Assembly (NCBI GenBank): GCA_028284905.1
Contig: JANQQU010000085.1
Coordinates: 236,599 to 300,598 of the forward strand
From: Calditrichia bacterium
GTDB lineage: Bacteria > Calditrichota > Calditrichia > RBG-13-44-9 > J075
Direction of reading: 5' to 3'
Length of the DNA stretch: 64,000 bases
Below, in pieces: positions 1-8,585 of the stretch. A program made the position numbers and the translations under genes. A model generated the notes under the pieces. That model did no database searches. It had not been told where the DNA came from and saw only the letters and a list, made by a program, of their open reading frames with translations. Within the stretch, counting starts at the first letter, position 1, and every line of letters begins with the position of its first letter.

Positions 1-1
1 C

Positions 2-616
2 TTCCCGAAATTGCGGGAGCTTTACCGGGAACGCTATGGAAATCCTGATTTGAAGGAACAAAGCACGGTGAATTATGAATTTGGATTTAAGCATAATCTC
101 GCCGGGAAAGTGCAGACGGATGTAACCATTTTTCAAAGTGATCTGAAGGATCTGATTGAACGGCCGGATCGGCGCAGCCTTTATCAGAATATTGACGAAG
201 CGACTTTTAAAGGACTGGAACTTTCATCGGGCAGTTGGTTGACGGAGAAGCTTTTTGGCCGGGTTGGCTATCAGTACCTCGATGCGTCGGAAACGCTGGA
301 GGACGGCAGCAGTCAGCAGTTAAGAAGCCGCCCGAAGCATACCACTTATCTGGAAGCCCGCTATAAATTGCCTTTTAATATCATGACAGCGATTAATGGT
401 ATTTATGTGAATGAGCTTTATGATTTGGATGATGATGACAATTTTGTAGAGCTCCCCAGTTATCTGGTATTACATTTGAAGGCATCGGTCACATTGCAGG
501 AAAACATCTCCACATATATTGACATTTCAAATTTAACAGACAAGAACTACGGCCATCGCTTGGGATACCCCCGGGAAGGGCGTACATTTCGTGCTGGTCT
601 GAGAGTTGATATGTAA
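2..616 (+). CDS. TonB-dependent receptor, C-terminal part (5' end outside window)
   Basis: This is the last 200 or so residues of an outer-membrane beta-barrel receptor that imports a ligand using TonB energy. The reading frame is open to the left edge, so the start and plug domain lie outside the window. The visible part begins with the segment FPKLRELYRERYGNPDLK, which closely resembles the conserved late-barrel motif of siderophore/vitamin receptors, followed by alternating beta-strand patterns and a final strand ending RAGLRVDM. The last residue is Met rather than the usual aromatic residue. The decarboxylase gene follows after 63 bases on the same strand, so the receptor could import the product or a precursor of that locus. 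The ligand is not predictable. Confidence 0.85.
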   Translation, partial: FPKLRELYRERYGNPDLKEQSTVNYEFGFKHNLAGKVQTDVTIFQSDLKDLIERPDRRSLYQNIDEATFKGLELSSGSWLTEKLFGRVGYQYLDASETLEDGSSQQLRSRPKHTTYLEARYKLPFNIMTAINGIYVNELYDLDDDDNFVELPSYLVLHLKASVTLQENISTYIDISNLTDKNYGHRLGYPREGRTFRAGLRVDM

Positions 617-679
617 GGGAATTCCTGGGCATTTGATTGAACGATCAGATGCCCTGCCCCAGGGAAGGAATATTGGCGA

Positions 680-2005
680 ATGGATATCCGTCAATGGCGC
701 TTAACTACCAATAAGCAGGGACACCTGATTTCCGAAGGTTGCGACCTGGTAATGCTGGCGAAGGAGTTTGGTTCTCCGCTGCACAGTGTCAGCGTTTCCC
801 GGCTTCGTAAAAATTATCATCGCTTTCGGAAAGCTTTCCAAAATTTGCACCCGCAATCTTCCGTTTATTATTCCTATAAAACCAATTGTATTCCCGGCGT
901 CATCCGTATTCTTCATGAAGAAGGCTGTGGGGCAGAGGTCATTTCTCCCTACGAGTTTTGGCTAAGTGAGCAATTAGGCGTCGATGGATCCGCGGTTATC
1001 TATAATGGCGTCAATAAATCTGTGGAAGATCTTACCCGCGCAGTGGAACGGGATGTTCGTCTGCTTAATGTTGAATCTCCTGCGGAAATTGAGCGCTTGA
1101 TTACCGTTGTCAATCGCCTCGCTAAACCGGTGAATGTCGGTATTCGGATCTATCCTGCCGCTGGATGGAAGGCACAGTTTGGTTTGGATCCGGCGGTTGA
1201 TAATTTATTCGCGGCAATTGCAGCATTAAAAGCTGTCGAAAATATTAATATTTGTGGCCTTCATGTACATATCGGATCCGGGTTGAAGCAGCCAGCGTAT
1301 TACCGGAAAACCTTGCGGCAAATCTGTGAATTGATGGCAGAAATCCGCCGCCAATTTAAAATAACCATAACCAATCTGGATATCGGCGGTGGCTATGGCG
1401 TGCCGACGGTAAAAACTTTGTCGATCAGCGAAGTCGCAGCCTACAAGCTATTTCAAAAATCTCCGAAACCGCCAGTAGCGGAAGATTGCGCATCAATTGA
1501 AAAATTTGCGGAAGCGATTGTTTCGACATTGCAGGAAGAATGTAAAAAGCATGATTTCCCTTTGCCGAATTTGATTCTTGAGCCGGGGCGTGCCTTGACC
1601 AGCGATGCTCAAATGTTGTTAGTAACTATTCAGGAAATCAAGGTGCGCCGGAAGGGACTCAAGTATGCGCTGGCGGATGGAGGGATGCAAAATATTGCCT
1701 TTCCGCTTTCGTATGAATATCACCACTGTTTTTTGGCAAATCGCCCACTGAGCGCAGCGACCGATAAATATAACATCATGGGAACGCTCTGTTCTCCGGA
1801 AGATTTCCTCTACCGCGGCTGGCCGATGCCGGAGTTACAGCCGGGAGATGTGCTGGCAATTATGGATGCCGGTGCTTACTTCAATTCATTCGCGAATAAT
1901 TTTGCTTATCCGCGCCCCGGAGTGGTTTTGCTGGAGAATGGTATAGCTAAACAGACTAGAAAGCCGGAAGAATATCAACAGATGATTGCTGCAGATATCT
2001 TCTGA
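680..2005 (+). CDS. PLP-dependent decarboxylase, diaminopimelate/ornithine family (fold type III)
   Basis: A 441-residue enzyme of the group that decarboxylates diaminopimelate, ornithine, arginine or carboxynorspermidine. Visible landmarks are the PLP lysine in YSYKTN (Lys67), HVHIGSG (195-201), the phosphate-binding glycine loop DIGGGYG (234-240), EPGR (301-304) and the catalytic cysteine segment GTLCSPEDF (Cys371). All catalytic elements appear present. The placement beside a TonB receptor, methyltransferase and ATP-grasp ligases, with no lysine-biosynthesis genes, argues against housekeeping LysA. Relatives in siderophore and exopolysaccharide loci supply a decarboxylated amino acid. The substrate is unknown. 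The start ATG has a purine-rich AAGGA about 10 bases upstream. Confidence 0.85.
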   Translation: MDIRQWRLTTNKQGHLISEGCDLVMLAKEFGSPLHSVSVSRLRKNYHRFRKAFQNLHPQSSVYYSYKTNCIPGVIRILHEEGCGAEVISPYEFWLSEQLGVDGSAVIYNGVNKSVEDLTRAVERDVRLLNVESPAEIERLITVVNRLAKPVNVGIRIYPAAGWKAQFGLDPAVDNLFAAIAALKAVENINICGLHVHIGSGLKQPAYYRKTLRQICELMAEIRRQFKITITNLDIGGGYGVPTVKTLSISEVAAYKLFQKSPKPPVAEDCASIEKFAEAIVSTLQEECKKHDFPLPNLILEPGRALTSDAQMLLVTIQEIKVRRKGLKYALADGGMQNIAFPLSYEYHHCFLANRPLSAATDKYNIMGTLCSPEDFLYRGWPMPELQPGDVLAIMDAGAYFNSFANNFAYPRPGVVLLENGIAKQTRKPEEYQQMIAADIF

Positions 2006-2037
2006 GCATCGACTTAACCAACAGGGAAGTAAAGGTA

Positions 2038-2829
2038 TTGGAAAACAACAACCTCGAATATTGGGATAACATCGCTGATGATTGGCAGCATTCACAGGAG
2101 CGCCGCTTGTGGCGGCAGCACAGTGATGCCATCCATACCCGATTATTTCTCCGCTGGTTGCCGGAGAAAAAGGTTGATGCCCTGTTAAAAACGGACCTCT
2201 TTGACGAATCGTTAACCGATGGCGTATACCCGCTGATGAAATCGCGGGCAAAGCGCGTTGTTGGGATGGATATTTCCCCGGCGATTCTGGCAGCGGTTCG
2301 CCGGCGACATCAGGATATCGAACTTGTTGAGGCGGACGTTCGCGATTTACCTTTCCCGGATAATACTTTCGACGTTATCATTTCCAATTCGACGCTGGAT
2401 CATTTTCACACGGCGGATGAAATTCTGCTGAGTCTGGCAGAATTGAAACGAGTATTAAAGACAGATGGGCTGCTGTTCGTCTCATTAGATAATATGGCGA
2501 ACCCGGCGATTGCCATTCGAAACTTTTTACCTTTTAAACTTCTGAATAAACTGGGTTTAGTGCCGTATTATGTTGGTGTTAGTTTCGGGCCTGCCCGATT
2601 AAAACGCGCATTGAAAGATCTCGGACTTGAGATTCAGGAAATAGATGCATTGTGGCACTTCCCAAGAGTGTTTGCAGTGTCCATCGCTAATTTGCTTGAG
2701 AAATATGCCTCGAAAAGCTGGCAAAAAAAATACCTGGATTTTTTAATGTTTTTTGAAAAATTAGCCAATCTACCGACCCGTTTTTTGAGCGGTTATTTTG
2801 TTATCGTGAAAGCGCGAAAGGTTGATTAA
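2038..2829 (+). CDS. Class I SAM-dependent methyltransferase
   Basis: A 263-residue protein with the Methyltransf_11/25 pattern: GMDIS (76-80, end of strand beta-2), EADVRDLPFPDNTFDVI (98-114) and STLDHF (118-123). Motif I is unusual. Instead of the usual GxGxG loop, the segment at about 47-64 reads DALLKTDLFDESLTDG, so SAM binding or activity may differ. The only good start is TTG, with GGGAAG 8 bases upstream. It follows the decarboxylase by 32 bases and is probably co-transcribed. The C-terminal 100 residues carry hydrophobic stretches that could touch a membrane or bind a lipid-like substrate. The substrate is not recognisable. Confidence 0.75.
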   Translation: MENNNLEYWDNIADDWQHSQERRLWRQHSDAIHTRLFLRWLPEKKVDALLKTDLFDESLTDGVYPLMKSRAKRVVGMDISPAILAAVRRRHQDIELVEADVRDLPFPDNTFDVIISNSTLDHFHTADEILLSLAELKRVLKTDGLLFVSLDNMANPAIAIRNFLPFKLLNKLGLVPYYVGVSFGPARLKRALKDLGLEIQEIDALWHFPRVFAVSIANLLEKYASKSWQKKYLDFLMFFEKLANLPTRFLSGYFVIVKARKVD

Positions 2830-3003
2830 TTCAGAATTTGCTGCAAATGATGGTTCTGGTTTCACAGCAGTAACACCGTTAATAAACTTGTGACCTCCCG
2901 CAAGCCCTTTACCCGGAAATCTATTTCATTTCAAGATACCCCTCTAATCCGGGGCTTCAGCTGATCTAACCGAATTCTTCTCTACTTGCTAACAGGTGCT
3001 AAG

Positions 3004-4308
3004 ATGCGATTACTGGTGACAAATACCCGTGAGGCGCAGGCATATACAATTATTCGTTGTCTGCGACCTTATGCCGAAAAAGTAGTTACGACGATATATG
3101 GCGAGAACCGCCTGGCTGCATTTACTTCCCATGCCGCTCATTCCCGTTTAGTGGATAAATATTATCGGGTACCGATGCCGGAAGCGGATTGGCAATCCGG
3201 CCTGATCCAACGGGAAAATACCGAACAGGAAGCGACCTATCTTGCCGCAATGCTGGAGATTTGCGATAAAGAAAAGATCGACACCATTTTCCCTTCCCAC
3301 GATCCGCAGGTTTATATCCTCTCCAAGAATAAGGAGAAATTCACCGAGCGAGGGATAACGATCCCGGTGCCGGACTTTGACACTTTGCTGCTCTGTCTGG
3401 ATAAGCAGCGGACGATTGAGCTGGCAAGAGAAGCAAATTTTCCTCACCCAAAAACTTTTCAGCCGCAAACCCGCGAAGAAATTGAAGCGGTGGCGGAACA
3501 GAGCACGGCGCCCTGGGTGATTAAACCCCGCCTAACCGCTCGCTCGAAGGGAATGGAGATTGTCACCACCCGGGAAGAGCTGGTTAGCCAGACTTTACGC
3601 TTACGGGAAATTTATAAAGACCCACTGGTGCAGGAATACATTCCCGGCGGACAAAAACAGAACTTCTATTTGATGGCCGGTCCGGACGGGAAGGTGCGCA
3701 CGGCTTTTTGCCCGAAGATTATCCGCCATGCCCAGCGACTTTACCGCAATTCTTCCGCCGCCTGTTTATTCGATGACGATCATGACATTCTGCCCCAGGT
3801 AAAATCGTTTGTGGAATTACTTGGCTGGCGCGGTCCGCTGACATTACAAACAAAAGTGGACGCCCGGGACGGGAAACCGAAATTAATGGAGATCAATCCA
3901 CGGGTCGGCTCCCATCTCTGGTATCGCACCGAGCTGGGCATCAACGAACCATTGATGGCGGTGAAAATTGCGAAGGGAGAAGAGCCGCCGGAATTTAAGA
4001 ACTACCCGGTAGGCACGCTGTTGTTGGAGCCAATCGAGGACAGCTACAACTTTATCCTCGCCTTTCTCGATATCTTCGCCTACAAATACCGGATCGGCTT
4101 TCTGCGCCGGAAACCGATGGATCCGCTAAATGCGCCGCCTTCTTTGCGAGGGCTGTTCAAAGATTACAAAGAAAACTATTTCGGAAAAGTTCAACGGAAG
4201 TATAGCCCGCACTTTGCATATTTTTTTAGCGATGTTTTTTCAAATCTGCTTTGGAGCTACGCTTCGTTCCGTTATACGCTGAAGGGTCTAAAAAGAATAG
4301 GACGTTAA
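3004..4308 (+). CDS. ATP-grasp carboxylate-amine/thiol ligase-like protein, copy 1
   Basis: A 434-residue ATP-grasp protein of the carbamoyl-phosphate-synthase-large-subunit-like type; such enzymes activate a carboxylate as acyl phosphate and join it to an amine. The N-terminal alpha/beta domain begins MRLLVTNTREAQA. The ATP-binding lysine lies in WVIKPR (about 171-176) and the metal-binding segment in KLMEINPR (about 293-300). A C-terminal extension of about 90 residues contains hydrophobic segments and is not part of the core fold. I chose the ATG at 3004 because the alternative upstream TTG adds only six residues and the paralogue at 5795 starts at the equivalent point. It lies 5 bases before the propeller gene. 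The ligated substrates are unknown. Confidence 0.8.
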   Translation: MRLLVTNTREAQAYTIIRCLRPYAEKVVTTIYGENRLAAFTSHAAHSRLVDKYYRVPMPEADWQSGLIQRENTEQEATYLAAMLEICDKEKIDTIFPSHDPQVYILSKNKEKFTERGITIPVPDFDTLLLCLDKQRTIELAREANFPHPKTFQPQTREEIEAVAEQSTAPWVIKPRLTARSKGMEIVTTREELVSQTLRLREIYKDPLVQEYIPGGQKQNFYLMAGPDGKVRTAFCPKIIRHAQRLYRNSSAACLFDDDHDILPQVKSFVELLGWRGPLTLQTKVDARDGKPKLMEINPRVGSHLWYRTELGINEPLMAVKIAKGEEPPEFKNYPVGTLLLEPIEDSYNFILAFLDIFAYKYRIGFLRRKPMDPLNAPPSLRGLFKDYKENYFGKVQRKYSPHFAYFFSDVFSNLLWSYASFRYTLKGLKRIGR

Positions 4309-4313
4309 AAGGC

Positions 4314-5798
4314 ATGTCCACTAATCGATCTATCACACTTTTCAAGCGGATGCTCTGGTGCATCATATTGCCGATTCAGCTGCTCTTACTGATGCCACTC
4401 CCCGCCGCGGATAATTGGCCCGGCTGGAGAGGGGATGGTAGTGGCGTTTCCCCGGATAGCAATACGGTGACAAAGTGGGATAGCACTACGAACATTCGCT
4501 GGCAGGTAAAAATTCCCGGCAAAGGACATTCTTCTCCGATCATCTGGGACGACTATATTTTCCTGACCGCCGCTGAAAAAGTTAAGAATGACAAGAATTA
4601 CAAAAAATATCTCCACGCGGCAATTTTACTAATCACAATATTTTTGGCGATTACGGCATATCTGAACTTTCGCCGAAATGCAGCTATCAACGGTTCCGAT
4701 TCGATATTTCAACGGCTAAAAAAAGAATGGCTTAAACTTGCGCTGATAGTGATACTACTGGCATCTCAAGTGCTGCTATATAAATTTCAGGTTTTTGATA
4801 CCAGCGTAAGATTAAAAGTGCTCGCGCTTAATCGCCTTTCCGGCGAAACGCTTTGGGAACGCTTATGTATTGAGGATAAAACGATTGCCATTCACCCGGA
4901 TAATTCTCTGGCAACGCCGACACCGGTAACGGACGGACAGCATGTATATGCCAATTTTGGTTCTTTTGGTAATTACTGCTTTACCATGGCCGGAGAAACG
5001 GTATGGCAAAGCAGAGAACAATTAGCGCCTTTACGTTGGGGATTTTCCAGCTCGCCTGTTCTCTCTAAGCGTCTATACATTACCGTATATGATACGGACA
5101 CAACATCTTATATTTTTGCTTTTGATAAATTTACCGGGGAGCAGCGCTGGCAACATAGTTACCTCAACAGTAATATGCAGCATGGCAGTTCTTATAGCAG
5201 CCCATTCGTATGGATTAATGATAGCGATCCGCAAATAATACATCACAGTTCTTATGAGATACGATCCTATTCCCCCGAAACAGGCGAGTTGATTTGGGAA
5301 CAGGTATTCAAAGAAAGAAGATCGTATACATCTCCGATTATCGTCGGCAATGCATTAATCGTCAATCGGGGCGGCAATCAACCTCCGCATATAATGGAAC
5401 GATTTCTTCTCGAAAAAAATGGGGATTCCTGGAACATTTCCAGTGAGTGGCAGCAAAAGAAAATGATCGCCAGCATAAGTTCTCCGCTTGTTCATCAAAA
5501 CAGAATTTATTCGGTAACAACGAATGGGATTGCAACCGCCCGTGCTTTGGCAGATGGGAAGTTGATCTGGAAGAAACGCCTCTCAAGGGGGAAGTATTAT
5601 GCTTCGATAACAGCGGCAGGACATTGGCTCTATTTTGCCAATCTGGATGGAGCGGTTACCGTGATGAAAGCTGGCGATCAGGCAGAAATTGTTGCGGTAA
5701 ATTACCTGGACGAAGCGCTCTTTGCCTCTCCGGCAATCTCCCGGGGAGAAATATTTATTCGCGGTGATGAACATCTTTACTGCATTGGGGAAAAATGA
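4314..5798 (+). CDS. PQQ-type beta-propeller protein with two internal membrane helices
   Basis: A 494-residue exported protein with a signal-like N-terminus (LWCIILPIQLLLLMPLPAAD). A first propeller blade starts NWPGWRGDGSG, followed by later blades with typical PQQ/BamB motifs (LSGETLWE, FTGEQRWQ, ETGELIWE, DGKLIWKK). Between the first blade and the rest are two strongly hydrophobic stretches (about 100-120 and 140-160) joined by a basic loop. The blades would then sit outside the inner membrane while the protein is anchored. The start at ATG 4314 removes an implausible overlap with the ligase gene. It lies between two ATP-grasp genes and its stop overlaps the next start (ATGA). The role is unknown, perhaps a scaffold or a sensor. 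Confidence 0.75.
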   Translation: MSTNRSITLFKRMLWCIILPIQLLLLMPLPAADNWPGWRGDGSGVSPDSNTVTKWDSTTNIRWQVKIPGKGHSSPIIWDDYIFLTAAEKVKNDKNYKKYLHAAILLITIFLAITAYLNFRRNAAINGSDSIFQRLKKEWLKLALIVILLASQVLLYKFQVFDTSVRLKVLALNRLSGETLWERLCIEDKTIAIHPDNSLATPTPVTDGQHVYANFGSFGNYCFTMAGETVWQSREQLAPLRWGFSSSPVLSKRLYITVYDTDTTSYIFAFDKFTGEQRWQHSYLNSNMQHGSSYSSPFVWINDSDPQIIHHSSYEIRSYSPETGELIWEQVFKERRSYTSPIIVGNALIVNRGGNQPPHIMERFLLEKNGDSWNISSEWQQKKMIASISSPLVHQNRIYSVTTNGIATARALADGKLIWKKRLSRGKYYASITAAGHWLYFANLDGAVTVMKAGDQAEIVAVNYLDEALFASPAISRGEIFIRGDEHLYCIGEK

Positions 5799-7099
5799 AA
5801 GTGCTTATCACCAATACTCAGTGTGCCCAGGCATATTCTATTATCCGCTCTCTGCGTCCCTTTGCAGAAAAGATCGTGGTTACGATGAGTGGAAAATACC
5901 GCTTTCAGGCGCGAACCGCCCATGCGGCAAATTCCCGCCTGGTGGATAAACGTTATTATGTGCCCCGCTCGGAAAAAGATTGGCAGGCCGGGATTATTCA
6001 ACGGGAGAACACCGAGCGGGAAGAGCGCTACTTGCAACGAATAGAAGAGATTTGCCGCCGGGAAAAAATCGACACCATTTTTCCCTCTTATGACCCGGAA
6101 GTATATATCTTCTCCAAAAATAAAGAACGATTTGCCAAGCTGGGCGTCCATTTGGTTGTACAGGATTTTGATCTCCTCATGATTCCCCTGGACAAGTATA
6201 AATCCTATCTCGCTGCGAAAAAGGCCGGATATCCAGTACCGGTAACCGTATTACCCCAGACGGACGCGGATCTGGAAGAAATTCTTGATACCCAGGAACC
6301 ACCCTGGGTGATTAAGCCCCGTTTAAGTGCCAACAGTAAAGGCACGAACATTGTCAGTGAAAAAAAGAACCTGATCAAGGTTTTTCGGGAAACCGAGAAA
6401 GAATATCAGCAACCGATGGTGCAGGAATTAGTGCCCGGTAGAGAACGCCAAAATTTTTATGTGATTTGTGATGGTCAGTCAAACATCTGCAGCTTTGTTG
6501 CGCCGGAAGTGGTGCGTATTGGTCGACGCTTATTTCGTAATTCTTCTATGGCAGCGTTAATAACATCGACATCACGGTATCAATCGCAAATTCAGAAAAT
6601 TTGTAAAGATCTCAAATGGTGGGGTGGATTGACGGTGCAGGCAAAAATAGACGCTCGCGATGGGCTACCGAAACTAATGGAGATCAATCCCCGCTTCGGG
6701 CGCCATCTCTGGTATCGCACCGAATCGGGCATCAATGAGCCATTGATGATTTTGAAGCTCTCCCGGGGAGAAGCAGTGCCGGAATTTACGAATTATCAAA
6801 ATGGCGCCATCACCCTGGAGCCGTTAGATGATTTACTCAATTTTGTGTTTGAGTTTGGGGATCTGGCACTTTTTAATATTCGCAAAACAATCTTCCGGAA
6901 AAAACCGGCCGATATTTACAATTTACCGCCATCCGTTTCGGAAATGTTTAAAGCTTATGCCCGGGATTATTTCAATCGCCGGAAAAAAATAATTACCCCT
7001 TACACCCGTTATTTATTAAGTGATCCGCTGGTTTGCATTCTCTGGTATTATGCGATGCTCGGCGACTCTTTGCGGACGCTTAATCATCGGGCGAAATAA
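5795..7099 (+). CDS. ATP-grasp carboxylate-amine/thiol ligase-like protein, copy 2
   Basis: A paralogue of the 3004-4308 protein, also exactly 434 residues and alignable from end to end by eye: MKVLITNTQCAQA versus MRLLVTNTREAQA, WVIKPRLSANSKG versus WVIKPRLTARSKG, and LMEINPRFG versus LMEINPRVG. The ATP-binding lysine and metal-binding Glu/Asn are kept, so both copies are probably active. The divergent acceptor region suggests different substrates or sequential couplings. Its start overlaps the propeller stop by four bases, indicating translational coupling. A palindromic repeat lies downstream, before the cupin gene. Confidence 0.8.
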   Translation: MKVLITNTQCAQAYSIIRSLRPFAEKIVVTMSGKYRFQARTAHAANSRLVDKRYYVPRSEKDWQAGIIQRENTEREERYLQRIEEICRREKIDTIFPSYDPEVYIFSKNKERFAKLGVHLVVQDFDLLMIPLDKYKSYLAAKKAGYPVPVTVLPQTDADLEEILDTQEPPWVIKPRLSANSKGTNIVSEKKNLIKVFRETEKEYQQPMVQELVPGRERQNFYVICDGQSNICSFVAPEVVRIGRRLFRNSSMAALITSTSRYQSQIQKICKDLKWWGGLTVQAKIDARDGLPKLMEINPRFGRHLWYRTESGINEPLMILKLSRGEAVPEFTNYQNGAITLEPLDDLLNFVFEFGDLALFNIRKTIFRKKPADIYNLPPSVSEMFKAYARDYFNRRKKIITPYTRYLLSDPLVCILWYYAMLGDSLRTLNHRAK

Positions 7100-7134
7100 A
7101 AATTAGTGTTGTGTTAATGAAATAATGCTGCAAG

Positions 7135-7248
7135 CTGTCATCGCGAGGAGTGCAACGACGTGGCGATCTCTCTGTGGATGCAACTTATGGGATTGCTTCT
7201 CCCGGCAGCCGGGATCGCTCCGAAGGAGTCCCTTTGGGGCAATGACAG
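7135..7248. repeat. MITE-like dispersed palindromic element (TGTCATCGC ... GCAATGACA)
   Basis: A non-coding 114-bp element with near-perfect terminal inverted repeats of 10 bases (CTGTCATCGC at the left, GCAATGACAG at the right, one mismatch). Inside are further paired segments (GGCGATCTC against GGGATCGCTCC). Elements of this general sequence are known as dispersed intergenic repeats in many bacterial genomes. It fills the gap between the second ATP-grasp gene and the cupin gene and contains no gene. Confidence 0.6.
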
Positions 7249-7328
7249 ATCAAATAGAATTAGATATTTAATACTACCCAATTCAGTATCTTGGCCAATA
7301 ACAATCGTGGAGCTTTCAAGCAGCTGAT

Positions 7329-8483
7329 ATGACAATAAATCTGAAAATTCTTAGCGTGTGTATCATACTTTTTTTTGCTGGTATTTTTACTTTCTGGAAA
7401 ACGGCAGTAAAGCCGTTACTATATGAAACCTTCCAACTGGTAACCGGCGTGGAGAAATTAGGGCCAAATACATTTCGCATGGTTCCTGATAACACACCTT
7501 ACAACCATTGGGTCGAGCGACATCGAGAGAATATGCCGGTATTCGAAGGCATATTAATTCAGGATGTGAACAGCGTGGAATTGCATCCCTGGCCGGCCCT
7601 TGGCGAAAATATTTCCGGACTATATTTGCGCTTTTCCGACTATCAGCTAAGTGATGGCCGTATTCTTGAACTGCCAACTTCTGGCAAAACCACCGCGCAG
7701 CGTCATCTTTTCGAAATGGATATCTATTGCCTCAGCGGCCGTGGCTATACGATGATTCAGCAGGAAGGAAAAACGCCGGAAAGAATCGACTGGCGGAAAC
7801 GAACACTCTTCTCCATTCCACTCAACGTTCGCTACACGCATTTTAATGAAAGTGATTCTGCCGCTCGCATTTTAGCCGTCAGCAGCTTTCCCTTAATGAT
7901 GAATGTTTTTGATAATGAGCGGATTATATTCGAAAATAATCATCAGTTGACGGAAAGATATAATGCCGAAAGTGATTATTTTCAACGGATGGAGCGAACC
8001 AGCCCCAATACAACCACAACAAATTATGTGGCAGATGCCCTCGCTTATGAAACGGCGCAGCAGCTTTATCGCCGGGAAGGAGCAACCGCTATGCGTTGGC
8101 ATATCGCCGGCAACCGGGCGCTTTCCACCCATGTCGCGGAAATGATTCCGAAAATTTACAAAAAAGCCCATCGCCACAGCAGCGACGCGTTTATCCTGAT
8201 TCTTTCCGGGGAAGGATACTCGGTGATCTGGTCGGAAGGGCGCTATGCGGAGCGCCAACGCATCGATTGGCAGGAGGGGACTTTGTTTGTGCCGCCAATC
8301 TATTGGTTCCATCAGCATTTTAATCCCGGCAATAAGCCGGCTCGTTATCTGGCCATCAACACCCCGGAGTTTGTGGAGAATATTGGCCTGCGATTTTTCG
8401 AACAGTTAAAATACGATATGCCCGGCATCGAAACGGAATGGGAAAAAGAGTTAAAAAAGATTCGCCCGGCAGGGAGTCATTGA
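7329..8483 (+). CDS. Membrane-anchored bicupin protein
   Basis: A 384-residue protein with one N-terminal hydrophobic helix (about 6-26) followed by two cupin folds of the gentisate-dioxygenase-like type. The first covers about 115-190 (MDIYCLSGRGYTMI and RYTHFNES). The second covers about 270-360 (KKAHRHSSDAFILIL, GEGYSVIW, WFHQHFNPG). The second keeps plausible metal ligands (HRH and HQH), while the first is poorer in histidines. It could be a metal-dependent oxygenase or isomerase acting at the membrane surface, or a binding protein. It follows the ATP-grasp genes and precedes the tricarboxylate transporter. Function is unassigned. Confidence 0.65.
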   Translation: MTINLKILSVCIILFFAGIFTFWKTAVKPLLYETFQLVTGVEKLGPNTFRMVPDNTPYNHWVERHRENMPVFEGILIQDVNSVELHPWPALGENISGLYLRFSDYQLSDGRILELPTSGKTTAQRHLFEMDIYCLSGRGYTMIQQEGKTPERIDWRKRTLFSIPLNVRYTHFNESDSAARILAVSSFPLMMNVFDNERIIFENNHQLTERYNAESDYFQRMERTSPNTTTTNYVADALAYETAQQLYRREGATAMRWHIAGNRALSTHVAEMIPKIYKKAHRHSSDAFILILSGEGYSVIWSEGRYAERQRIDWQEGTLFVPPIYWFHQHFNPGNKPARYLAINTPEFVENIGLRFFEQLKYDMPGIETEWEKELKKIRPAGSH

Positions 8484-8585
8484 CATTATTCCGGGTATCT
8501 TTTATGTTAAAGGTATGGGTGTTTTCTTAATTGGGCTTTCTGAATAAGCGAACAGTGAAATCTGAATATTCCGGCGAAAACTGAT

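Noticed and set aside
680..2005. Housekeeping lysA
   Set aside because: Motifs fit the family, but there are no lysine genes nearby and the context is a TonB receptor, methyltransferase and ligases, so no gene symbol is given.
2830..3003. Riboswitch or terminator between methyltransferase and ATP-grasp gene
   Set aside because: Only short weak pairings (CCCC/GGGG) are visible; nothing matches a known riboswitch core.
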